Below are positions 6,724 to 14,207 of a DNA stretch of 16,391 bases, one piece after another. Position 1 is the first letter of the stretch, and each line of letters opens with the position of its first letter. A program made the position numbers and the translations under genes. The DNA comes from Acidobacteriota bacterium (GTDB taxonomy: Bacteria; Acidobacteriota; Terriglobia; Acidiferrales; UBA7541): the NCBI GenBank assembly GCA_003224075.1, contig QHYF01000001.1, positions 1 to 16,391 on the forward strand. The letters are read 5' to 3'. The notes under the pieces were generated by a model. The model did no database searches, was not told the origin of the DNA, and saw only the letters and a program-made list of their open reading frames with translations.

Positions 6724-7341
6724 ATGGAACCCCTCAAGCTTTTTCCGATCTTTCTGAAACTCTCCGGGCGGGCGTGCCTTGTGGTCGGCGCCGGAAGCAT
6801 CGGCGAATCGAAGATCGCAAGTCTGCTCGAGACTGATGCCAAAGTGCGCGTCGTGGCACCCCAAGCAACCGCGCAAGTACGCTCCTGGGCGCAAGGCAAG
6901 AAAATCGAATGGCAGCCGCGGCCCTTTCGACCGGACGATCTTGAAGGAATGTTCCTGGTTGTGGCGGCCACGTCGTCTACGGAACTTCATGAACAGATAT
7001 TCGACGAAGCAAGCAAACGCGGCGTGCTCTGCAACGTCGTGGATGTGCCTCGGCTTTGCGATTTCTACTATCCCGCGGTGGTGCAACGGGGCGCGCTGCA
7101 GATCGCCATTTCGACCGCCGGCCAAAGCCCGGCGCTTGCCCAGCGGCTCCGAAAAGAACTTGAAGAACAATTTGGGCCGGAATACGAAGCCTGGCTTGAG
7201 CAATTGGGCGATGCCCGCGACAAACTCTTCTCCTCAACCCTGGATCCGGAGGAGCGCAAGCGCCTGCTCCACGATCAAGCGGGTGAGGCGGCTTTTGAAG
7301 CTTTCCTTCGAAATCGGCTACCGTCGAAGCGCTCTCGGTAA
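6724..7341 (+). CDS. sirC: Precorrin-2 dehydrogenase / sirohydrochlorin ferrochelatase (CysG N-terminal type)
   Basis: This 205-residue protein matches the N-terminal half of CysG and the Met8/SirC family. It oxidises precorrin-2 to sirohydrochlorin with NAD+, and some members also insert iron to give siroheme. The Rossmann NAD site is LVVGAGSIGESK (residues 19-30). CNVVDVPRLCDFYYP carries D107, equivalent to the catalytic Asp104 of CysG. ISTAGQSPALAQRLRKELE (from about residue 129) matches the conserved helix entry with S130. Whether it also chelates iron cannot be read from sequence; if not, a SirB-type chelatase would be needed elsewhere. ATG at 6724 agrees with the family start (LFPIFLKLSGR). 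An in-frame GTG at 6676 would add 16 residues without family support. No strong Shine-Dalgarno is seen. It is followed by cobA on the same strand. Confidence 0.9.
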   Translation: MEPLKLFPIFLKLSGRACLVVGAGSIGESKIASLLETDAKVRVVAPQATAQVRSWAQGKKIEWQPRPFRPDDLEGMFLVVAATSSTELHEQIFDEASKRGVLCNVVDVPRLCDFYYPAVVQRGALQIAISTAGQSPALAQRLRKELEEQFGPEYEAWLEQLGDARDKLFSSTLDPEERKRLLHDQAGEAAFEAFLRNRLPSKRSR

Positions 7342-7539
7342 AACCTCGCGAAATGTCGCGTAAGCGGCCATTTTGGGCCATTCTCTATCAGGAATTTCGA
7401 TAGTGAAAATGAATTCTTCCGCAGCGGCGGCACTGCAAGAGAGTGCTAGGCTTTTCGTGTCGCCATTGCAGGTAGCTGCGTCTGGCGCCATCGGCACAAG
7501 GAGTGCCGCCGGGTCTGTCCAGTAACGGGGTCATGTCAT
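7342..7539 (+). promoter_or_regulatory. Structured leader of cobA with a short open frame
   Basis: This 198-nt gap separates sirC and cobA. Two hairpins of related sequence are visible: GCACT/AGTGC (7430-7434 and 7442-7446, loop GCAAGAG) and CGGCAC/GTGCCG (7492-7497 and 7503-7508, loop AAGGA). A 38-codon open frame runs from ATG 7409 to TAA 7525. It begins MNSSAAAALQESARLF, ends 14 nt before cobA, and has only a poorly spaced AGGAA upstream. It has no run of any one amino acid typical of attenuation peptides, apart from Ala. The cobA site GGGG at 7527-7530 lies just after it. The region could hold translational coupling or an RNA control element; it fits no riboswitch class I can recognise. 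Confidence 0.3.
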
Positions 7540-8352
7540 ATGAAAACGCCAATCATGAAGGGGAAGGTCTGCCTGATGGGAGCCGGTCCAGGAGATCCCG
7601 ATCTCCTGACCGTCAAAGCGATGCGCGTGCTTCGCGCTTCCGAGGTTGTCTTGCATGATGATCTCATTGCCGCGGAAATTCTCGAATTAATTCCTGCATG
7701 GACGCAGGTGCTCAACGTAGGCAGGCGCTGCGGGCAAGCCGGCATGTCACAGGAAAAAATCCATTCCCTGCTCATCTCAGCCGCGAGGGAAGGACATCAA
7801 GTTGTTCGCCTCAAGGGTGGCGACCCTCTTCTATTTGGCCGCGTCGGCGAAGAGATGGAAGCCCTCTCTCGTGCGGGAATTGATTTTGAAGTGATTCCGG
7901 GGGTCACCTCGGCCATGGGGGCGGCGGCCGCCGCAAGAATTCCACTGACTGATCGGCGCTTCGCGTCAAAACTGGTTTTCGTCAGCAATCACGCCGCTGG
8001 CAATACGCCCGCCGCCTGGGATGACGTAATCGCAAAAGACGCTACGCATGTTGTTTATATGCCCGGAACAAATTATGGCGAGATCGCAGCCAAATTAAGC
8101 GCCGGTGGGCTCGATGGCCGCACACCCTGTCTCATCGTTGCCAGCGCAACCCAAGGGGAGCAACAGATCCGCCGGATCACACTGTGCGAATTGGCGCTGG
8201 AGCCGTGCCTGCCAGCTCCTATGCTGCTCATTGTCGGAGAGGTCGCTCGGCCCTTGCCACCTTTTGAGGACCCCGCGAAACCATCTCCACGCGCGACTTC
8301 CGAACCTCACGAAGAAATCCTGCATTTGACGGACGCACGCGTCAAGGCATGA
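7540..8352 (+). CDS. cobA: Uroporphyrinogen-III C-methyltransferase
   Basis: This 270-residue SUMT transfers two methyl groups from S-adenosylmethionine to C2 and C7 of uroporphyrinogen III, giving precorrin-2. SAM-binding motifs of the tetrapyrrole methylase fold are in order: GAGPGDPDLLTVKA (14-27), VVRLKGGDPLLFGR (88-101) and VIPGVTSAMGAAAAARIPLT (118-137). It is a stand-alone enzyme, not fused to a dehydrogenase as in CysG. The position after IPLT is DRR where many homologues have HR. The last 25 residues are a variable tail. ATG at 7540 is chosen because GGGG lies 9 nt upstream; the in-frame ATG at 7555 has no such site. With sirC upstream and hemD converging from the other side, its product most likely feeds siroheme for NirB. 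No cobalamin genes are present to suggest that fate. No terminator is visible in the 20-nt gap to hemD. Confidence 0.93.
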   Translation: MKTPIMKGKVCLMGAGPGDPDLLTVKAMRVLRASEVVLHDDLIAAEILELIPAWTQVLNVGRRCGQAGMSQEKIHSLLISAAREGHQVVRLKGGDPLLFGRVGEEMEALSRAGIDFEVIPGVTSAMGAAAAARIPLTDRRFASKLVFVSNHAAGNTPAAWDDVIAKDATHVVYMPGTNYGEIAAKLSAGGLDGRTPCLIVASATQGEQQIRRITLCELALEPCLPAPMLLIVGEVARPLPPFEDPAKPSPRATSEPHEEILHLTDARVKA

Positions 8353-8372
8353 AGAGTTTGTTGAACTGATTT

Positions 8373-9251
8373 CTACACACCGCTTTGAGTGGCGGCGCTT
8401 CCTTGTCTCTTCCCGCGAAGCAGTTCGGCCGCACGTTCGGCCGTTTCCTTCACTAGGAAGCCCATCTTCGGATGTGACGGTTCGATGTCGGCTCGAATTC
8501 CCCGCCTCTGCAATTCTTCCGACGTCGTCGGCCCGATCGAAGCCACAATGGTGCGATCCAGGCCAAGCCGCATCGCTTCCTCCAGCTTCATCTCCGCAGC
8601 TACCTGGAAGAGATGCGCCGCCTGAACGCCGGTGGTGAAGAGGACCGCGTCGATATTTCCCTCGCTGATGGCTTTGACGGCTGTCCGAAGGGGAGCCAAA
8701 TCGTCCGGAAGCGCCCATTGGTAAACGGGCACGCGTGTAACCGAGGCTCCTCTTTCGCTGAGCCCTGACAGCAATTCGGAGTTGGTCACGCCATATTCCT
8801 GCACAGCAACCCGAGCGCCTCGCAAACGGAAATCGTTTTTCAAATCGCAAGCGTCGTCTAGCGCGCGTAGAAGTTCGCGCCAGGTATTTGGTTCGGGAAC
8901 GGTGATGGCGGGTGTCACGCCGAGTTCACGCAAGACGGCGACCGGTTTCGGTCCGCGCGCAACCACTTTCACGCGTTGCAACGCCGCAATGTACTCGCCG
9001 CGTTTGTAGGTCGTTTCGACAACGCTCAGAAGCGCTCGCGCCCCGACGCCGGTCAAGAAGATGACCAGGTCAAATTCACCTGCCAGAAGCCTTGCGGCGA
9101 AGCCAAGCGCTTCGGTGTTGGATTCCAGCGGCACTTCGCGCATCGCGGGCGCGACGACGGGTTCGCCTCCATAAGTGGAAATCAATTTGGCGAGTTCCGC
9201 GGCCCGACGGCTTTCCAGCGCGAGCACTCGCAATCCCGCAAATCCGCTCAT
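8373..9251 (-). CDS. hemD: Uroporphyrinogen-III synthase
   Basis: This 292-residue protein is a HemD-family uroporphyrinogen-III synthase, which cyclises hydroxymethylbilane with inversion of ring D. The family is poorly conserved, but its landmarks are present: the N-terminal GLRVLALESRRAAELAKLI, the segment DLVIFLTGVGARAL, the hinge region GARVAVQEYG, RVPVYQWALPDD, DAVLFTTGVQAAHLF and TIVASIGPTTSEELQRRGI. The last pattern (SIGPTTxxxL) is particularly diagnostic. Start ATG 9251 follows nirD by 61 nt without a clear Shine-Dalgarno; no alternative start lies upstream before an in-frame stop. It is the last gene of the minus-strand nirC-nirB-nirD-hemD unit and converges on cobA with a 20-nt gap. 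Being in this operon suggests a role in supplying siroheme for nitrite reduction, although it may also be the cell's only copy for heme. Confidence 0.9.
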   Translation of the reverse strand: MSGFAGLRVLALESRRAAELAKLISTYGGEPVVAPAMREVPLESNTEALGFAARLLAGEFDLVIFLTGVGARALLSVVETTYKRGEYIAALQRVKVVARGPKPVAVLRELGVTPAITVPEPNTWRELLRALDDACDLKNDFRLRGARVAVQEYGVTNSELLSGLSERGASVTRVPVYQWALPDDLAPLRTAVKAISEGNIDAVLFTTGVQAAHLFQVAAEMKLEEAMRLGLDRTIVASIGPTTSEELQRRGIRADIEPSHPKMGFLVKETAERAAELLRGKRQGSAATQSGV

Positions 9252-9312
9252 GACATTGAATTGTTTACCAGAAAAGCCGGTTTCGCCACCTCGATATCAA
9301 GGCGACCCCTCG

Positions 9313-9726
9313 CTATGCCGGGCTGTTGGAAGGAGAGTCGCTCGACGCAGGCCAGTTTTGCTCCCCGCACAAAAACGAGTTCCCCTGTTCCGCACCGGAT
9401 GGCTCCGGCAGCTCGATGAGAACAATGCCAGACTCGACACGGGTCTGATACGTTGCCACGCAAGCTGGATTCACATCCGCTTTCGCGGCACAACCCGTTT
9501 CGAGGTTTATTTTCCATGCATGCAACGGACAAACCACCGTGGCGCCGGTGACGATTCCTTCCGCCAAGGGACCCCCCTTGTGCGGACATCGCCCACCGAT
9601 CGCCAGGAACTGATTGCCAAGGTTGAAAATGGCAATCTCGCGGCCTCCCACGCTCACCGAACGCCCTTCTCGCAGCGGAATATTCTGCACCGGCGTGATG
9701 CGCACCCATTGCTTGTTGCCACTCAT
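9313..9726 (-). CDS. nirD: Nitrite reductase small subunit, Rieske [2Fe-2S] protein
   Basis: This 137-residue protein is the NirD partner of NirB. It contains a full Rieske-type cluster site: RCPHKGGPL with C47 and H49, and VVCPLHAWKINLETG with C66 and H69. The ligand-bearing loops are followed by the usual conserved core and a C-terminal extension rich in Ser, Pro and Asn. Its ATG overlaps the stop codon of nirB by 4 nt (ATGA), indicating translational coupling and a fixed subunit ratio. This supports ATG 9726 over the upstream start that would add 24 residues encoded within nirB. In the enzyme complex the small subunit accompanies NAD(P)H-dependent reduction of nitrite to ammonium in the cytoplasm. 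Confidence 0.93.
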   Translation of the reverse strand: MSGNKQWVRITPVQNIPLREGRSVSVGGREIAIFNLGNQFLAIGGRCPHKGGPLAEGIVTGATVVCPLHAWKINLETGCAAKADVNPACVATYQTRVESGIVLIELPEPSGAEQGNSFLCGEQNWPASSDSPSNSPA

Positions 9727-12134
9727 GCCGGCACCTTTTCCAACGGCTCGATTTGCACGAACTGCGTGGGGTGTCTTGGCGCATCGCCTTCCAGCCATGC
9801 GTCTCGCGCAATGCGCTTCGATTTGCGAAGCCGCTCTCTCAAACCTTGCTGAACCGCGAGTGGCGCGTAGACCGTGTCTCGCCGAATTTTCTCGATGCCC
9901 ACGCGTTCCACGAAATCGTAGGTACGCTCCAGGTAATTGGCATTCTCACGGTAGTACTGGAAGAAGAGTGTCGCCGCCTGTAGCGTTTCCTCCGTCGACT
10001 CAACGGTAATCAGCAGGTCCGCCTTGCGGACTTTTTTCCCGGCGGCGCCGCCAACCACCACCTGCCAAGTTCCCTCCTGCCCCACCAAACCAATGTCCTT
10101 CACTGTTGCTTCGGCGCAATTGCGCGGGCAGCCCACCGCTCCCATCTTCAGCTTGTGCGGTGTATACAAATTTTCCAGCCGGCGTTCCAGATCGATCCCT
10201 GCCTTCGTTGAATCCTGCACTCCGAACCGGCAAAAATCCGTGCCCACACAAGTCTTCACCATGCGCACGCCCTTTGTGTACGCCTGGCCCGAGGGCATCC
10301 CGAGGTCCGCCCAAATGCTCGGCAGGTCCGCCTTTTTCACTCCCAGCAGATCGATGCGCTGGCTGCCGGTGATCTTCACCATCCGCACGTTGTACTTCTC
10401 CGCGACATCCGCAATGCGCCGCAGTTCTTTCGCCGATGTCACGCCCCCGCGGATCCGCGGTACCACCGAAAACGTTCCATCCTTCTGAATGTTGGCGTGC
10501 ACGCGATCGTTGATGAAGCGCGCCGAGCGGTCTTCATCGTGGTCGCCGCACCACAGCATGTCCAGCATATAGCTCAGCGCCGGCTTGCAGACTTCGCAGC
10601 CCACTCCATTGCCGTAGATCTCCAGCACCTCCTGGACGGAGCGCAACCTTTGGCTCCGCAGGATCTCCCGCAGCTTGTCTTCCGGGAAGGGGATGCACTT
10701 GCACAGCGACTTCTTCACTTCTTCTTGAAACTCCGGCGCAACTGCTTTCAGAAGTTGCTGGCAAACTTCGGTGCAACTTCCGCAACCCGTTGACGCCCGC
10801 GTACAGTCCTTGAGTTGCGCCAGCGTGTTGATCCCCTTCTCGTGAACGGCCTGAATGATCGTGGCTTTGGTGACGCCGTTACATCCGCATACAACCTTGC
10901 TATCCGCCATCTCCGCAACGTCAAGCCCTGCATCATCACCAGGGCCGGGGAAAAGAAGCTGGCGGCGCACGGCCGTCAGGTCCGTCTGCGCTCGGAGCCA
11001 CTCCGTGTAGCGATGGCTGTCCGACGTATCTCCCACCAGGATGACACCGGCCAACTTCCCATCGCACACGGTCAGTTTCTTGTACGTGCCAAGCGCCGGA
11101 TCTTCATAACGAATCGCATCCGTGCCCGGCGCTTTCTCGCTGAAGTTGCCGGCCGAAAACACATCCACTCCCATGATCTTAAGTTTGGCCGCCTGCACGG
11201 TCCCGCCGTAGACAGGCCCGCGATTTCCCGTGATCGTCGCGGCCAGCACTTTTCCTTGCTCAAGGAGCGGCGCAAGCAATCCGTAGCATATCCCGTTGTG
11301 CTCCACGCATTCGCCGACCGCGAAGATGCCGGGATTCGACGTTTCCATGTAATCATTCACGACGATGCCGCGGTTCACATGCAGTCCAGCTTTGCGCCCC
11401 AGCTCTGCATTCGGACGGATTCCCGCGGCAATCACAACAAAATCCGCCTCAACCGTTTCGCCGTTCTTAAGGGCTACGCCTGTTGCCCTGCCATTCCCGA
11501 GAATGGCCGCCGTATTGCGCTCCAGCAGCACCTTCACGCCCAGGCATTCCATTTTCGCTTTCAAGTAACTGCCGCCCGTGAAATCGAGCTGCCGTTCCAT
11601 CAGGGCGTCCATCAAGTGAACGACCGTCACGTCGCAGCCCTGCACTTGCAGGCCGCGAGCGGCTTCCAGTCCAAGCAGCCCTCCGCCGATGACCACTGCT
11701 TTCTTCCCTGGCCCGGCGTAATCAAGCAAACAGCGCGTGTCATCGAGATTGCGAAACACGAACACGCCTTCTTTTTTCACTCCCTCCATCGGCGGGATCA
11801 GCGGTGTGCTTCCTGTTGCAACCAACAGTTTGTCGAACGGCGTCACACTGCCGTCATCGCCGGTCACGGTCTTGCGTTCGGAATCGACATCTAGAATTCG
11901 AACACCCAGCCGCAGCTCAATCCCGTGTTTTTGGTACCACTCCAGGCCATTCAAGACAATTTCGTCGGCCGCCTTCTCGCCGGCTAGCACCGAGGAAAGC
12001 AGGATGCGGTTGTAATTGACGTGCGTCTCGTCGCCAAAGATGGTGATCTCAAATTTCGGGGCGTGCTTCAGAATCTGCTCGACGCAGGCCACTCCCGCCA
12101 TACCGTTTCCCACGACCACGAGCTTTTGCATCAT
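9723..12134 (-). CDS. nirB: NAD(P)H-dependent nitrite reductase, large subunit
   Basis: This 803-residue protein is near the usual NirB length and reduces nitrite to ammonium with six electrons in the cytoplasm. Domains in order: an FAD-binding Rossmann motif (VVVGNGMAGVACVEQIL, from residue 6), an NAD(P)H site (AVVIGGGLLGLEAARGLQ, 146-163) and FAVGECVEHNG (271-281). A BFD-like [2Fe-2S] site follows with C416, C418, C451 and C454, then a further Cys-containing BFD-like segment (about 478-525). The ferredoxin-like half-domain is next, and then the siroheme/[4Fe-4S] ligands C629 and C635 (TCVGTDFCRFG) with C669 and C673 (GCPRNCAEA). All expected cofactor residues are present. The ATG at 12134 is followed directly by a second ATG; a CG-rich hairpin covers the leader. 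It starts 34 nt after nirC and overlaps nirD by 4 nt. Confidence 0.95.
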   Translation of the reverse strand: MMQKLVVVGNGMAGVACVEQILKHAPKFEITIFGDETHVNYNRILLSSVLAGEKAADEIVLNGLEWYQKHGIELRLGVRILDVDSERKTVTGDDGSVTPFDKLLVATGSTPLIPPMEGVKKEGVFVFRNLDDTRCLLDYAGPGKKAVVIGGGLLGLEAARGLQVQGCDVTVVHLMDALMERQLDFTGGSYLKAKMECLGVKVLLERNTAAILGNGRATGVALKNGETVEADFVVIAAGIRPNAELGRKAGLHVNRGIVVNDYMETSNPGIFAVGECVEHNGICYGLLAPLLEQGKVLAATITGNRGPVYGGTVQAAKLKIMGVDVFSAGNFSEKAPGTDAIRYEDPALGTYKKLTVCDGKLAGVILVGDTSDSHRYTEWLRAQTDLTAVRRQLLFPGPGDDAGLDVAEMADSKVVCGCNGVTKATIIQAVHEKGINTLAQLKDCTRASTGCGSCTEVCQQLLKAVAPEFQEEVKKSLCKCIPFPEDKLREILRSQRLRSVQEVLEIYGNGVGCEVCKPALSYMLDMLWCGDHDEDRSARFINDRVHANIQKDGTFSVVPRIRGGVTSAKELRRIADVAEKYNVRMVKITGSQRIDLLGVKKADLPSIWADLGMPSGQAYTKGVRMVKTCVGTDFCRFGVQDSTKAGIDLERRLENLYTPHKLKMGAVGCPRNCAEATVKDIGLVGQEGTWQVVVGGAAGKKVRKADLLITVESTEETLQAATLFFQYYRENANYLERTYDFVERVGIEKIRRDTVYAPLAVQQGLRERLRKSKRIARDAWLEGDAPRHPTQFVQIEPLEKVPA

Positions 12135-12139
12135 CGTGG

Positions 12140-12158
12140 CCCCGTTCGCGAATCGGGG
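12140..12158 (-). other. Hairpin over the nirB translation start region
   Basis: In the short nirC-nirB gap the minus strand reads CCCCG (12158-12154), a 9-nt loop, then CGGGG (12144-12140). This is a perfect 5-bp stem with TTCGCGAA in and next to the loop. The right arm carries the only purine-rich stretch that could act as ribosome site for nirB, about 5 nt before the first ATG. It might reduce unassisted initiation and make nirB depend on translation of nirC. Confidence 0.35.
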
Positions 12159-12168
12159 ATGCGTTTCA

Positions 12169-13041
12169 TCACAACGCCTGCGCTTCTACCGTCGGTTCTA
12201 GTTTGATCTCTTCTGTCTGATGGGCAGCCAACGCCGGAGCAGCACTGGCGAAACTCTCTTTCGCACGGAACGTCGCATACAACGCCAGCCCCGTAAAGAA
12301 CGCGCCCGACACGATATTTCCCAGCGTGACGGGAAGCTGGTTCCAGAACCACCACTGCCTCATAGACACGGGCGCGCCGAAAAACATACCCGCCGGGATC
12401 ACGAACATATTCACAATCGAATGCTCGTATCCATGCGCGAAGAACGTCATGATCGGCAGCCACATCGCCACAATCTTCCCCACCGTCGAACGCGATACCA
12501 TTGCCAGCACCGTTCCGATCGTCACCATCCAATTGCACAGCATCCCTTTGACAAATGCCGTCGCGAATCCGCTCGTGCCCAGCGCCATGTACCCCAGCGT
12601 CTTCTTCTGCGCCGCCTGCTTCAGCAGGTCACCGAGCGCGCCACTTCCGGAGGTGCCGCAATTGGTCACCGCGAGATAGAACAGGACCGCATAAAAGACG
12701 CTTCCGATCACATTGCCGAGATAAACCCAGCCCCAATTCCGGAGCAGTTTGCCGAACGGCACTTCCCCAGCGGCGAGGGCTGCCGGCAACAGCGCGAAGT
12801 TGCCCGTTGCCAATTCCAGTCCCAGCAACACCAGCATTACGAATCCCACTGGAAAGAGCACAGCCCCTACGATCGGCGGCAACCCCTGCGACAAGACGAT
12901 CATGACCAGGGACGTGGCATAAGCGAGAAACGCGCCGGCAAGGAAACCTCGCAGCAGGAGATCCTGCGTCGACAGAGCGGCTTTTTTCTTCGCTACTCGC
13001 AGAGCTTCTTGAACCAGCTCCGTCGGGTTCACATAATCCAT
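12169..13041 (-). CDS. nirC: Formate/nitrite transporter family channel (NirC/FocA)
   Basis: This 290-residue protein is a pentameric FNT-family anion channel of the inner membrane. Six hydrophobic segments are visible at about 31-50, 56-78, 104-126, 155-181, 187-220 and 236-258. Family marks include GLELATGNFALLP in the region of the broken second helix, AFVKGMLCNWMV with K165 in the region of the central lysine, and FFAHGYEHSIVNMF with H207, equivalent to the gating His. The N-terminal cytoplasmic helix begins NPTELVQEALRVAKKKA, and the C-terminal tail is Ala/Glu-rich. The ATG at 13041 has GGTGGAGG about 7 nt upstream, the best ribosome site of the operon. As the first gene before nirBD, nitrite is the likely substrate, although formate cannot be excluded by sequence alone. 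Confidence 0.92.
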   Translation of the reverse strand: MDYVNPTELVQEALRVAKKKAALSTQDLLLRGFLAGAFLAYATSLVMIVLSQGLPPIVGAVLFPVGFVMLVLLGLELATGNFALLPAALAAGEVPFGKLLRNWGWVYLGNVIGSVFYAVLFYLAVTNCGTSGSGALGDLLKQAAQKKTLGYMALGTSGFATAFVKGMLCNWMVTIGTVLAMVSRSTVGKIVAMWLPIMTFFAHGYEHSIVNMFVIPAGMFFGAPVSMRQWWFWNQLPVTLGNIVSGAFFTGLALYATFRAKESFASAAPALAAHQTEEIKLEPTVEAQAL

Positions 13042-13170
13042 TGAATGCCTCCACCGGGTGTTTCAAGGGAAAAAGAAGACTTGGAGAGATCAATCGCTGC
13101 AGAAAAAAGCTGTACGCGCGCAGACGTATCATTGAGAGCAGCGCATGGCATCGTTCTTCGCGGCGGCCTG

Positions 13171-13186
13171 TGCAAAGCAATTTGCA
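13171..13186. promoter_or_regulatory. Symmetric candidate operator upstream of nirC
   Basis: TGCAAAGCAATTTGCA has perfect 6-bp half-sites (TGCAAA/TTTGCA) around a 4-nt centre, 130 nt upstream of the nirC start. A TTGTGT element (13195-13190 on the minus strand) lies beside it, but no convincing -10 is placed downstream. The 13042-13409 gap holds no gene that I can support. The site could bind a nitrogen or redox regulator; it does not match FNR or NtcA half-sites. Confidence 0.33.
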
Positions 13187-13363
13187 TAAACACAACTGCG
13201 ACTCCAGCCTGGGCTGGCTACGAAGATTGCTCCGGTGCGGCTGGAGAAGAGAGATTGTCCTTACTGCACGAATTTTCGAACAACTCTGCGCCCGGCTTAA
13301 CGGCCTTCACTGACGCGATTCTGGGTGGTTTTCGAAAGAATGGCAAACGCAATGAATTGATAC

Positions 13364-13389
13364 ATCTGATTGGGATTTTGAAATCAGAT
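13364..13389 (-). terminator. Hairpin after the Asp-box gene, possible weak terminator
   Basis: ATCTGATT (13364-13371) and AATCAGAT (13382-13389) form a perfect 8-bp stem with a 10-nt loop, 20 nt past the stop codon at 13410. There is no T-run on the minus-strand 3' side, so intrinsic termination is doubtful. It separates the Asp-box gene from the nirC operon. Confidence 0.35.
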
Positions 13390-13409
13390 TTGCGGCGCCT
13401 TGGCAATGC

Positions 13410-14207
13410 CTATTCCCCATCTTCCTCCCGGTTTTCGGGAGCAGCCACGGCCGCGACCGGTGTGATTCCTTTTTCCAGCAGCGCCCGGTTGAACGCAGGA
13501 ATCTCCTTGTCGAGAAGGTTCTGATAGTCACTTTGCGCGACGGCGAGGTCTTTCTCGATCATTTGCAGGATGGCGACCGCCGTATCCGTCGGACGATGAT
13601 CGACGCCCCCGGCCACGTCCCCGGCACCTGTTCCAACCTCTCCGTTGAGCCAAATCAAGTTGAGGTAGATCTTTTCCGCCACTGAATAATACTTGTCATC
13701 GCTCAAGGCTTCGGCTCGCGAGATGAATTTGTATTCCACCTCTTGCATCTTCTGATCCATCGCTTCGACGGACTTCAACAACTCCGCGTTCGCGTTCGGT
13801 TTCTCTTGGTCCTCGCCTTGACTCTTGCCTTGATCTTTCTTTTGTTCTTTGTCCTGGTCTTTTTTCTGATCGCTGGCCGTAGCGGGTTCCCTTCGGCCCC
13901 CGAGCATGTGCGCAATGACATCGAGTTGCTTTCGCATCCATTCCATTTTGTTCACGGCATCGGCAGTCTTGCTGATGTCATCGCGGATTTGCAGTTGCGT
14001 CTTGAACGATGCCGTCAAATCTTCGTCACTTGCGTTCGAATTTGGGTTCTTCACGATGGTGAGCGGCTGGGTAAAGCTCTGTCCATCCACGGTAAGGCGA
14101 ACAGTGTATTTCCCCGGGAGCGCCATTGGTCCGACTTCCGCCTCCTTGATTCCCCAGTGCAGAATGGGCCGCGAATCGCTCCCGCGGGGGAGTCGTGCGC
14201 AACGCAA
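13410..14207 (-). CDS. C-terminal fragment of the Asp-box (BNR/sortilin-like) exported protein
   Basis: This frame carries the C-terminal portion of the same protein as the larger frame upstream, in a different register. Native sequence begins near RGSDSRPILHWGI and continues with GPMALPGKYTVRLTVDGQSF, a beta domain that in this family directly follows the propeller region. Next comes a helical region (SFKTQLQIRDDISKTADAVN), then an extremely charged linker rich in Lys, Asp, Gln and Glu (13805-13875), then a helix-rich end (YYSVAEKIYLNLIWLNGEVG) and a short acidic tail. The formal start of this frame is a TTG at 14207 inside the other frame, with no ribosome site, so it is unlikely to be translated on its own. 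Read with the upstream frame, it completes a protein of about 975 visible residues. The break is a frameshift or deletion at about 14180-14192. Confidence 0.7.
   Translation of the reverse strand: MRCARLPRGSDSRPILHWGIKEAEVGPMALPGKYTVRLTVDGQSFTQPLTIVKNPNSNASDEDLTASFKTQLQIRDDISKTADAVNKMEWMRKQLDVIAHMLGGRREPATASDQKKDQDKEQKKDQGKSQGEDQEKPNANAELLKSVEAMDQKMQEVEYKFISRAEALSDDKYYSVAEKIYLNLIWLNGEVGTGAGDVAGGVDHRPTDTAVAILQMIEKDLAVAQSDYQNLLDKEIPAFNRALLEKGITPVAAVAAPENREEDGE

Noticed and set aside
10815..11894. Plus-strand 359-codon open frame opposite nirB
   Set aside because: It lies antisense to conserved nirB domains, shows no recognisable family sequence, and is explained by GC-rich codon bias on the coding strand.
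12220..13044. Plus-strand 274-codon open frame opposite nirC
   Set aside because: The translation is an Arg/His-rich product of reading a membrane-protein gene backwards; no family resemblance.
13213..13229. Sigma-54-like element TGGC...TTGCT upstream of nirC
   Set aside because: It is on the plus strand, pointing away from nirC, and the spacing between GG and GC is 11 rather than 10.
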